DNA of 16,701 bases from an uncultured Lachnospiraceae bacterium (lineage in GTDB: Bacteria > Bacillota > Clostridia > Lachnospirales > Lachnospiraceae). The notes under the pieces were generated by a model. The model worked only from the letters and a program-made list of their open reading frames with translations. It ran no database searches and was not told the DNA's origin. Positions 1 through 6,305 of this stretch are shown here, piece by piece (positions within the stretch are counted from its first letter, which is position 1; each line of letters begins with the position of its first letter). The stretch is taken from positions 1-16,701 of the forward strand of contig CAMAHO010000029.1 in the NCBI GenBank assembly GCA_945834545.1, given 5' to 3'. The translations under genes were made by a program, and so were the position numbers.

Positions 1-120
1 TGTTTTCTATTGTCAGCCCCGTCACAGGAGGACCAGCGGGGACACTAAAAAAGCCAGAAATTACCGTCCCCAGGCCCACCCGAGCCCACCCAGGCCGCCG
101 ACCAGGACCACATGGTATTT
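1..120. repeat. GC-rich non-coding stretch with REP-like inverted repeat
   Basis: No convincing gene lies here. GGGGAC (38-43) and GTCCCC (66-71) form a 6-bp inverted repeat with a 22-base loop. Bases 68-115 are strongly C-rich on this strand, with the block GCCCACC appearing twice, unlike the AT-richer DNA that follows. The 9-mer CGGGGACAC at 37-45 recurs exactly in the hairpin at 13617-13659, which suggests a dispersed palindromic element rather than a promoter. I see no good sigma-A promoter for the downstream dehydrogenase in this stretch. Calling it REP-like is an inference from two copies of a short motif. Confidence 0.35.
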
Positions 121-184
121 TGTATTGTTAGTTGATGAATTGGGAAGTATAATGAAGAAAAATCAGATTAGGGAGATTAAGTGT

Positions 185-1246
185 ATGAAAAGTCATGGAA
201 CACAGATTGCAATTCCTTCTGTTTTAAAGATTGACAGTGGTGTTTTGAACTATACAGGAAGAATCTTAGCCCAGATGGGGTACCGAAAGGTTGTAATTCT
301 GTTTGGAAATGGGCTCATAGAGATGTTTGGGCAGACGATTATGGAGAGCCTGGGACGGGAGGAAATCGAGGTGCTGCGGTACCAGGAGATGGACACCGTG
401 GACAGCAAGGAGCTGATGAAGCTGGCGTTTGCGTTTCCCAATACAACGCAGGCGGTGGTCGGTATCGGCGGAGGCAAGGTCATTGATGCGGCAAAGTATT
501 GCGGATTTTTGCAAAATATTCCCTTTGTGTGTATTCCTACCTCCGCTTCCAGTGACGGATTTTCCAGTGCCAGTGCGTCCCTTATGGTGGAGGGTAGAAG
601 AAAATCCGTGCCCGCAGCCATGGGAACGGTTATCCTGGCAGATATTGATGTGATAAAGACCGCTCCCACCAGGTTTTTGTATTCCGGAATCGGAGATATG
701 GTTTCTAAGATACCGGCTCTGTATGACTGGATATTTGAGCAGGAGAAGGGCTATACCAAGGTCAATGATTGTGCTCTCATGATAGCCAAAAAGGCGGTAA
801 ACAGCTTTGTCAGAACTCCATTTACCGATATTCAGGACAGCCGTTTTGTGAAGGAACTCATGGATTCTTTGGCTATGAGCGGAATAGCCAATGAGATTGC
901 AGGAAGCAGTGCTCCCACCAGCGGCAGTGAGCATTTGATTTCTCATGCGTTAGACAAAATTCTGGAGCAGCCTCAGCTGCATGGGGTGCAGGTGGGGATT
1001 GCAAGCTACCTGATGGCCAGGGTGCAGGACCACCGATATGAAAGGATTCAAACGGTATTTGAAACTACCGGGTTCTGGGATTACGTAGAAGGCCTGCAGC
1101 TAAAGAGGGAGGACTTTTTGAGGGCTGTTGATTTGGCACCGGTGATAAAACCCTACCGCCACGTATATCTTCATGAGGAAAAGTATCGGGAAAAGGCCAA
1201 GGAGCTGCTTTCTTCGGATTCTATGCTTTGCAGGATCTTAAGATAG
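185..1246 (+). CDS. sn-glycerol-1-phosphate dehydrogenase family (AraM/EgsA-like), metal-dependent
   Basis: Cytoplasmic NAD(P)H-dependent enzyme of the iron-containing alcohol dehydrogenase superfamily, closest by eye to glycerol-1-phosphate dehydrogenases, which reduce dihydroxyacetone phosphate to sn-glycerol-1-phosphate. Seen in the 353-residue form: a Rossmann-like N-terminal half with the nucleotide-binding GIGGGKVIDAAKY (about 93-105), then PTSASSDGFSS (about 118-128). The helical C-terminal half carries GSEHLISHALD and QLHG. Asp124, His250 and His266 are the likely metal ligands by comparison with the family. The ATG at 185 is chosen because GGAG (172-175) lies 9 bases upstream; ATG 152 and TTG 125 are in frame but have weaker sites. 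Length fits the family (about 350-390). It stands alone, with no PcrB-like prenyltransferase or arabinose genes in the window, so its pathway is open. A generic polyol dehydrogenase is the alternative. Confidence 0.8.
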   Translation: MKSHGTQIAIPSVLKIDSGVLNYTGRILAQMGYRKVVILFGNGLIEMFGQTIMESLGREEIEVLRYQEMDTVDSKELMKLAFAFPNTTQAVVGIGGGKVIDAAKYCGFLQNIPFVCIPTSASSDGFSSASASLMVEGRRKSVPAAMGTVILADIDVIKTAPTRFLYSGIGDMVSKIPALYDWIFEQEKGYTKVNDCALMIAKKAVNSFVRTPFTDIQDSRFVKELMDSLAMSGIANEIAGSSAPTSGSEHLISHALDKILEQPQLHGVQVGIASYLMARVQDHRYERIQTVFETTGFWDYVEGLQLKREDFLRAVDLAPVIKPYRHVYLHEEKYREKAKELLSSDSMLCRILR

Positions 1247-1435
1247 AAAACAGTTGCATAAAAGGGGTTTTCTATGTATTATGAAGGAGTAATTGTACTA
1301 TATCCCGTGGGGAAGACTTGATCGATATAATCTGAGACATTTTGTCCGTACACCTCTTTCGGGTACCAGAGAAAATGACTGTGAGGATGGAAAAAACAAG
1401 TCAGACCAGGGAATAATAACAAGGAGGAAAATCAA
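1247..1435 (+). promoter_or_regulatory. leader region before the pantothenate genes
   Basis: This 189-base gap holds a possible -10 box TATAAT (1326-1331) without a good -35 at normal spacing. An 8-bp AT-rich inverted repeat (TAGAAAAC 1244-1251, GTTTTCTA 1267-1274) overlaps the stop of the dehydrogenase gene but is not followed by a T-run, so it is a poor terminator. Further on, CATTTT and AAAATG enclose a GTAC/GTAC pairing, which could make a compound hairpin at about 1339-1376. A 15-codon reading frame with a GGGG site 6 bases ahead begins at 1274. I do not recognise a known riboswitch class. The ribosome binding site AAGGAGG just before 1436 is strong. Confidence 0.3.
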
Positions 1436-2008
1436 ATGAACACAAACAAGAGAACACAAACAATTGTAGGCTTGGGGCTTTTGACAGCGATTGTCATTGT
1501 ACTCCAGGAGTTAGCGGTAATGATCCGCCCCACCGGTATCTTTTCCATTTCATTGGTATTGGTACCTATCGTCATCGGAGCAGCGCTGTACGGCTGGAAG
1601 GCCGGTGCCTGGCTTGGCTTTGTATTTGGCTTAATTGTTATGATTAGCGGTGATGCAAATGCCTTTATGGTGGTGAATGCACCGGGCACAATCATTACTG
1701 TTTTGGTTAAGGGTACCTGTGCCGGATTAGTTGCCGGACTGGTATACAGAGCGATAGCAAAGAAGAATCACTATCTGGCTGTGGTTGCAGCTGCAGTTGC
1801 CTGCCCCTGTGTCAATACGGGTATCTTCCTAATCGGTTGTTATCTGTTTTTTATGGACACCATTCAGACCTGGGCAGGAGACACCAATGTATTAACCTTT
1901 ATGATTGTTGGTTTGGTTGGGGTAAATTTCCTGATTGAAATGGCAGTGAATATCGTCTTATCTTCTGTGATTGTCCAGATTGTAAAAATTAGCAAGAAAA
2001 CAGCGTAG
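1436..2008 (+). CDS. ECF transporter S component, probably for pantothenate (PanT-like)
   Basis: A 190-residue, highly hydrophobic protein with about six membrane segments separated by short loops, the size and hydropathy of substrate-binding S components of energy-coupling factor transporters. The N-terminus is short and basic (MNTNKR), followed at once by a membrane helix. The glycine-rich VPIVIGAALYGWKAGAWLG segment in the first third and the basic C-terminus are typical of the family. It would sit in the membrane and borrow a shared EcfAA'T energising module, which is not in this window. The substrate is inferred from its neighbour: the next gene, 133 bases downstream on the same strand, is pantothenate kinase, and uptake plus phosphorylation of the vitamin is a natural pair. 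The family assignment is firm; the substrate is contextual. Confidence 0.75.
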   Translation: MNTNKRTQTIVGLGLLTAIVIVLQELAVMIRPTGIFSISLVLVPIVIGAALYGWKAGAWLGFVFGLIVMISGDANAFMVVNAPGTIITVLVKGTCAGLVAGLVYRAIAKKNHYLAVVAAAVACPCVNTGIFLIGCYLFFMDTIQTWAGDTNVLTFMIVGLVGVNFLIEMAVNIVLSSVIVQIVKISKKTA

Positions 2009-2141
2009 GTGATGCCACAAATTGCGACAGCAGGTTGTGCGAAACGCTTTCCGGGTATCCTATCAAATGACATAAAAAACTAGTACATTTATACAGAACA
2101 GCTAGACACAGGAAAGAGGAACTTAAATCAGGAGGAGAACC

Positions 2142-2942
2142 ATGATACTGACAATTGACATCGGAAATTCCAATATCGTGATGGGAATAATGGATGAAAA
2201 AAAAGGCGAAATGCTCTGGGAAGAAAGAGTGTACACTGATGCGAAGAAAACCGCTGTGGAGTACGCTATTACCATGAAGAATATTATGAACATGCACAAT
2301 GTTGAGACTGAGAGCATTGAGGGTGGTATTGTTTCTTCTTCTGTTCCCCCTGTGACAAAAAAAGTAAAACAGGCAGCAGAAAAACTGCTTCCGGGGAAAC
2401 GGGTATTAGAAGTGGTTCCGGGGATAAAGACCGGTGTGGACATCAAGATTGACGACCCGGCTCAGTTGGGCCCCGATTTATTGGTTGCGGCTGTAGCCGG
2501 CATCGCGGAGTACGGTGCACCCTTGATTATTATTGATATGGGAACCGCCACAACGATATCGGTCATCAATGACAAGAGCCGTTTTATCGGTGGTATGATT
2601 ATGCCTGGAGTCGCAGTTTCTCTGGATGGAATGAGCTTAAAGGCGGCACACCTTCCTCAGATTGCCATTGAGGCTCCTGCTAAGCTTATCAGCTCCAACA
2701 CCGTGGATTGTATGAAAAGTGGCGTGGTGTATGGTCACGCAGCCTGCATGGATGGCATGGTGGAACGCATATGGGAGGATTTGGGATATACCGGAAAGGT
2801 GGTAGCTACGGGTGGATTATCCGGAAGCATAGCTCCCTATTGCAAACAGGATATCATTATTGATGAGGCCTTGGCTATGAAGGGCCTTGCTATTATCTAC
2901 AATAAAAATGATACCAGGGTCAAAAGGCCTTTGCCCACTTGA
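2142..2942 (+). CDS. coaX: Type III pantothenate kinase
   Basis: Phosphorylates pantothenate to 4'-phosphopantothenate, the first step of coenzyme A synthesis in the cytoplasm. The ASKHA-fold signatures are visible: DIGNSN at residues 6-11 (phosphate 1 motif), LGPDL around 109-113 with the candidate catalytic Asp112, IIDMGTATT at 130-137 (phosphate 2 motif), GGMIMPG at 150-156 and ATGG at 222-225 (adenosine region). The 266-residue length matches the usual 255-265. The commoner GxDR motif reads GPDL here, without the arginine. The start is supported by GGAGG shortly before ATG 2142. Type III kinases need a monovalent cation and resist CoA feedback inhibition, as known for the family. It probably forms an operon with the S-component gene upstream. 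A short stem (CACTTGAGC/GCTC..AAGTG, 2936-2957) spans the stop codon but lacks a T-run. Confidence 0.95.
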   Translation: MILTIDIGNSNIVMGIMDEKKGEMLWEERVYTDAKKTAVEYAITMKNIMNMHNVETESIEGGIVSSSVPPVTKKVKQAAEKLLPGKRVLEVVPGIKTGVDIKIDDPAQLGPDLLVAAVAGIAEYGAPLIIIDMGTATTISVINDKSRFIGGMIMPGVAVSLDGMSLKAAHLPQIAIEAPAKLISSNTVDCMKSGVVYGHAACMDGMVERIWEDLGYTGKVVATGGLSGSIAPYCKQDIIIDEALAMKGLAIIYNKNDTRVKRPLPT

Positions 2943-3034
2943 GCTTGCTCATAAGTGTGGAATAATCCGTAGGTATCATAATAATGGACTTTTGGCAACA
3001 ATATCAAAAAAAGAAGATAGGAAAGGAGCTTGGC

Positions 3035-3658
3035 ATGAACAAGAAGGCAATGTACAAATTAAGCTACGGTCTGTTTGTAGTGACTGCAAGAGAGTGGGGA
3101 AAGGATAATGGGTGTATCATTAACACAGCGATTCAGGCTGCCTCCACGCCCAACCAGATCAGCATCTGTGTGAATAAGGACAATTTGACCCACGATATGA
3201 TTATGAATACCGGTGTTTTCACCATTTCTGTAATCAGTAAGGAGGCCACCTTCGATTTGTTTAAGCACTTTGGTTTCCAGTCAGGAAAGACAGTAGACAA
3301 GTTTGCCGATTATACAAATTGTAAGAGGGGCGAGAATACTCTGTATTACATCACAGAGGGCACCAATGCCTACATCTCTGTTAAGGTGACGAAAACCCAG
3401 GATTTGGGCTCCCATACTATGTTCATCGGAGAAATAACGGATATGGAAGTGTTAAGCGATGCTCCCTCTGCTACCTATGAATACTATATGAATGAGATTA
3501 AACCCAAGCCCCAGGCGGTGGGAACCACAGAAAGCGGACAGACGGTATGGCGCTGCACAATTTGCGGCTATGAGTATGTAGGCGAGGAATTGCCGGAGGA
3601 CTTTATCTGTCCTTTATGTAAGCATCCTGCTTCCGATTTTGAAAAAGTAACAAAATAA
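3035..3658 (+). CDS. Flavin reductase-rubredoxin fusion (high-molecular-weight rubredoxin type)
   Basis: A 207-residue two-domain redox protein. Residues 1-155 form a flavin reductase-like (flavoredoxin) FMN-binding domain, with NTAIQAASTPNQISICVNKDN around 30-50 and TGVFTISVIS around 59-67. After a short Pro/Lys linker (about 156-170) comes a rubredoxin domain with iron ligands Cys174, Cys177, Cys192 and Cys195 in CTICGY and CPLCKHP. Proteins of this build, such as Moorella Hrb, pass electrons from NAD(P)H through FMN to the Fe(Cys)4 centre and on to flavodiiron NO/O2 reductases in anaerobes. That partner is not in this window. ATG 3035 is chosen because AGGAG (3024-3028) lies 6 bases ahead; a longer frame from 2984 has no such site. 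The gene follows coaX on the same strand after 92 bases and may be read from the same transcript. Confidence 0.88.
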   Translation: MNKKAMYKLSYGLFVVTAREWGKDNGCIINTAIQAASTPNQISICVNKDNLTHDMIMNTGVFTISVISKEATFDLFKHFGFQSGKTVDKFADYTNCKRGENTLYYITEGTNAYISVKVTKTQDLGSHTMFIGEITDMEVLSDAPSATYEYYMNEIKPKPQAVGTTESGQTVWRCTICGYEYVGEELPEDFICPLCKHPASDFEKVTK

Positions 3659-3674
3659 GGCTTATTGGGCTTAC

Positions 3675-3703
3675 GAATATTTTTCCTTTTTTATCACATA
3701 CTA
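3675..3703 (+). promoter_or_regulatory. Sigma-G-like forespore promoter for spoVT
   Basis: GAATA at 3675-3679 and CATACTA at 3697-3703, 17 bases apart, fit the Bacillus sigma-G consensus (GHATR, 17-18 bases, CATnHTA) at every defined position. The transcript would start near 3710, leaving a leader of about 55 bases before ATG 3765. B. subtilis spoVT is known to be transcribed by sigma-G, so the agreement between motif and gene is meaningful. No experimental support is available here. Confidence 0.6.
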
Positions 3704-3764
3704 ACTCCAGGAACCAGTTATAAGGATTTGAATTCTATAAGGTAACGGAGGGTAATGAAGGAAG

Positions 3765-4307
3765 ATGAAAGCAACCGGGATAGTGAGAAGGATAGATGAT
3801 TTGGGCAGAATTGTGATTCCCAAAGAGATTCGGCGAACACTTCGAATCCGGGAGGCTGACCCGGTGGAAATTTTTACCGACAAGGATGGACAGGTTATTT
3901 TAAGAAAGTATTCCCCAATGGGGGAGCTCAAGGAATTTGCCAGACAGTATGCGGAGAGTTTGTACCGGGTATCCGGACATCCGGCTTTGATTGCAGATAG
4001 GGAAAGCTTTCTGGTGGGAACCGGAAACTATCGAAGCTATGCGGGGAAAAGATTAAGCCATAGGCTGGAGGAGAAGTGCATCAAAAGGGAGCCCTGTTTC
4101 GCTACCAGGGAGGATTCCTATTTTATTCCCATAACGGAGGAAGAGGGCGACTATTTTCACGAGGCAATCGCCCCTATCATCTGTCAGGGCGATTTAGTGG
4201 GTTGTGTCATCTTAGTAGAGGATGATAAACGAACAAAGATGGGCGAGGTGGAGCAAAAGCTGGTCCTATCTGCTGCTGATTTTCTCGGCAGACAGATGGA
4301 GGAATAG
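3765..4307 (+). CDS. spoVT: Stage V sporulation protein T, AbrB-type transcription factor
   Basis: DNA-binding regulator that modulates forespore gene expression late in sporulation. Residues 1-50 are a SpoVT-AbrB swapped-hairpin domain (MKATGIVRRIDDLGRIVIPK, then EIRRTLRI and DPVEIF). Residues 55-180 form a GAF-like domain, matching the B. subtilis SpoVT layout of about 178 residues; here 180. The DNA-binding core is nearly identical to the family signature. The GGAGGG site (3747-3752) is rather far from ATG 3765 (12 bases), while AAGGAAG lies immediately before it, so the start site is strong by protein homology but not by its Shine-Dalgarno. A sigma-G-type promoter lies upstream. Its stop codon directly abuts the stop codon of the convergent diguanylate cyclase gene, leaving no room for a terminator between them. 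Confidence 0.92.
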   Translation: MKATGIVRRIDDLGRIVIPKEIRRTLRIREADPVEIFTDKDGQVILRKYSPMGELKEFARQYAESLYRVSGHPALIADRESFLVGTGNYRSYAGKRLSHRLEEKCIKREPCFATREDSYFIPITEEEGDYFHEAIAPIICQGDLVGCVILVEDDKRTKMGEVEQKLVLSAADFLGRQMEE

Positions 4308-5585
4308 TTACACTACCACTCGGTTCCGTCCACCTTGCTTTCCGTGATACAGCTTTTCATCAGCTTCTTTAATCAGTTCATTTTGCGATTGACCATGGCT
4401 TTCGGCAATACCGAAGGTCATGGTTACTTTTATGGTCTGCTCCTCATATACGGTTTCCATAGCCCGAACCTTATCCAGAATCTTTTCCAGCTCATCAGCT
4501 GCTTGATACATATTCATCTTGTCAAATACCAGCAGAAATTCTTCTCCACCCCATCTGACCACAAAGCCGTTTGTCAGCATAGAATCCCTAAGCACATTGG
4601 CTACATTCTGTAAAATCACATCCCCCGCATCATGCCCGTAGGTGTCATTTACCTTCTTAAAGAAGTCGATGTCGCCGATAGCCAGAGCAAAGCAGGTGCC
4701 GGCCTCTTCATTTTTTTGGATGACCTGGGCCAGCTTTCGATTGCCAAAATGCCGGTTAAAGAGGCGGGTCAGGGCATCTAACTCCAGCATATGTCGCAGG
4801 GAGTCCTGCATGGAAACCACACTTCTGCCGATAACACCGAATTCATCATTTCTTCTGGTTACCGACGGACTTAATACGGCGTTCAGATTCCCACCGGAGA
4901 CTTCCTTTAAGAAGCTTTGAAGCTTGTCGATGACCTGATGAAAGCGCCTGGTATACAGGAAAATCAAAAGGGAGGACAAAAGCAGAAATAGGATAATCAC
5001 AGCGAGAAAGGGGTAGAGATTGTTGGTTATGACCTCAATCACCTGTGCACAGGGTCTTCCTACCATTAGCATCCCTACAATGGAACCATCCATATTTGAC
5101 AGCGGAGCGTAGTAAGCATAATACTCAGAACGATTGATAAGAACCTTGTCATAGAAGGCTGGGGTGGCAGAGGAGACAACATCTTCCATAACCCTGGCAT
5201 TTGCTCCGATACCTACCAGTCTCTGCTCCTGCTTATCCTGTATGGTAGATAAAATCAGTGTGTCCTCATAATACAAAGCGACTTCGTAGCCGGTCATTTC
5301 CTTGAAGGAATCAAACAAATCGTATTCTGTAGTGATGTCAATCCTACCCTTTTGTAGGGACAGTCCCTCCCCCTTTTGAGAAAGGCTGTAGTCTCCCGGA
5401 TACATGCTGTTAAAGGTGGAGCAAAGCATGTAATTTGCAGTCTTAAGCTCATTCTGTATTTCCTGCCGGAGTAGCTTAGCGGATTGCCAATAGGTCATGA
5501 GCAGTATGACACAGCCCAGGACTAACAAGGGAAGGGTGCAAAGCACCTGCATGATTTGACCAATTTTGCCGTGATTCTTTTTCAA
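4308..5585 (-). CDS. Membrane diguanylate cyclase: extracytoplasmic sensor, HAMP, GGDEF
   Basis: A 425-residue inner-membrane signalling enzyme predicted to make cyclic di-GMP from two GTP. Order: membrane helix about 11-33; extracytoplasmic Cache-like sensor about 34-190; membrane helix about 191-212; HAMP-like linker about 213-267; GGDEF domain about 268-425, opening with DALTRLFNRH. The active-site loop is intact as RWGGEEF (344-350), and the metal-binding segment IGDIDFFKKVND (303-314) is present. The RxxD inhibitory-site motif expected just before the loop is absent (the stretch reads LTNG), so classical product inhibition may be missing. The start is TTG at 5583-5585, with GGGAGG (complement of 5593-5598) 7 bases upstream; it overlaps the TGA of the preceding gene by 4 bases, implying translational coupling. 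The sensed ligand cannot be read from sequence. Confidence 0.88.
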   Translation of the reverse strand: MKKNHGKIGQIMQVLCTLPLLVLGCVILLMTYWQSAKLLRQEIQNELKTANYMLCSTFNSMYPGDYSLSQKGEGLSLQKGRIDITTEYDLFDSFKEMTGYEVALYYEDTLILSTIQDKQEQRLVGIGANARVMEDVVSSATPAFYDKVLINRSEYYAYYAPLSNMDGSIVGMLMVGRPCAQVIEVITNNLYPFLAVIILFLLLSSLLIFLYTRRFHQVIDKLQSFLKEVSGGNLNAVLSPSVTRRNDEFGVIGRSVVSMQDSLRHMLELDALTRLFNRHFGNRKLAQVIQKNEEAGTCFALAIGDIDFFKKVNDTYGHDAGDVILQNVANVLRDSMLTNGFVVRWGGEEFLLVFDKMNMYQAADELEKILDKVRAMETVYEEQTIKVTMTFGIAESHGQSQNELIKEADEKLYHGKQGGRNRVVV

Positions 5586-6193
5586 ATGGATACCTCCCGG
5601 GGATTTTCGTGAACTAAAAGTTTCTTTTTCCAAATAAGAAAGCCTGCAAAAATCAGCAAACAAACCAAAAGGCGACTTAGCCGATATTGGCTGCTGCAAC
5701 GTAAAATACTGTGCATCAGGTTGCCGGAAAATAGTACATAAGGATCGGATACACCGGTTTGGAAAAAGACCTTTGCAAGAGCTGTGGCATAGCTCATACC
5801 GTCGATATCGTTGACTACTGCAACATTTTCTTCGGCAAAGAAATCGCAGGGATGAAACCTGTGTTTCACCACACCGGCGCTGCTTACTGAGATGTCATAT
5901 ATGGAAAACAGCTGTGAGGTGGGTGAGAAATCCAGACGCAGGGTAGTTAAATCCTTTACAATATGGGAATCCAGGGTAAAGGTTGCAACCCTTGTCTCTG
6001 CATTATAATCCGCCTTCAGACACTTGCCTTCCTCAAGCTGTGGGGAAGTGGCAGTGGCATAATACAACAGACAATCCTCTCCGTTATAATCGTCAAAGTA
6101 GAAACGGATTTTCAAGGGAGAGGGATTCAAAGGATAGAGAATAAATAAGCCGGCTACAACCAGGGGCAGTAAATATGCTAGAATCTTTTTCAT
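5582..6193 (-). CDS. Unrecognised membrane-anchored protein upstream of the diguanylate cyclase
   Basis: I do not recognise this 203-residue protein. It has a membrane helix at about 4-20 (possibly an uncleaved signal anchor), a probable extracytoplasmic region from about 24 to 170, and a second membrane helix at about 172-188 followed by WKKKLL and a short cytoplasmic tail. The outer region is rich in alternating hydrophobic residues, with LRLDFSPTSQLFSIYDISVSS near 85-105, suggesting a beta-sandwich. It holds cysteines at 41, 58 and 116. Similar LRLD-type segments occur in extracytoplasmic domains attached to large glycan-synthesis membrane proteins of Lachnospiraceae, but that resemblance is from memory. 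AGGAG (complement of 6200-6204) sits 6 bases before ATG. The gene is coupled to the cyclase behind it and divergent from a multi-span membrane protein, so a role in sensing or surface glycan assembly is conceivable. Confidence 0.7.
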   Translation of the reverse strand: MKKILAYLLPLVVAGLFILYPLNPSPLKIRFYFDDYNGEDCLLYYATATSPQLEEGKCLKADYNAETRVATFTLDSHIVKDLTTLRLDFSPTSQLFSIYDISVSSAGVVKHRFHPCDFFAEENVAVVNDIDGMSYATALAKVFFQTGVSDPYVLFSGNLMHSILRCSSQYRLSRLLVCLLIFAGFLIWKKKLLVHENPREVSI

Positions 6194-6219
6194 GATGATC
6201 TCCTGCTACAGATGCTAAT

Positions 6220-6248
6220 TTGCTATTTCAATATACTTATGATAGAAT
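6220..6248 (+). promoter_or_regulatory. Sigma-A-like promoter for the membrane protein at 6306
   Basis: TTGCTA (6220-6225), 17 bases, TAGAAT (6243-6248). The -10 matches 5 of 6 and the -35 matches 4 of 6 positions of the consensus, with ideal spacing. The -10 box shares bases 6243-6244 with the -10 box of the divergent promoter. Confidence 0.5.
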
Positions 6249-6267
6249 AAAGCATATTGTTTTTCAA
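6239..6267 (-). promoter_or_regulatory. Sigma-A-like promoter for the anchored protein/diguanylate cyclase operon
   Basis: Read on the complement: TTGAAA (6262-6267), 17 bases, TATCAT (6239-6244). Each box matches about 4-5 of 6 consensus positions at ideal spacing. It would give a leader of about 40 bases before ATG 6193. It overlaps the opposing promoter, so the two are unlikely to be occupied by polymerase at the same time. Confidence 0.5.
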
Positions 6268-6305
6268 GTGTTTCTGAATGAAATAGATAAAACAAGGAGA
6301 CTGAA

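Noticed and set aside
266..946. A 226-residue frame on the - strand.
   Set aside because: It lies entirely antisense to the dehydrogenase gene, has no ribosome binding site and shows no protein family pattern; it is a shadow of the + strand gene.
1244..1274. AT-rich inverted repeat after the dehydrogenase gene as a terminator.
   Set aside because: The stem is weak, the loop is 15 bases and no T-run follows.
2936..2957. Hairpin at the coaX stop codon as a terminator.
   Set aside because: The stem is short with a bulge and there is no T-run after it.
3755..3799. A 14-codon frame starting at ATG 3755, better spaced from GGAGG than the spoVT start.
   Set aside because: The SpoVT protein clearly begins at 3765 by homology, and the short frame overlaps it out of phase with no recognisable product.
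5353..5370. AGGGACAGTCCCT-like palindrome inside the cyclase gene as another copy of the GGGGACAC element.
   Set aside because: It is within coding sequence, lacks the shared CGGGGACAC core and is short enough to arise by chance.
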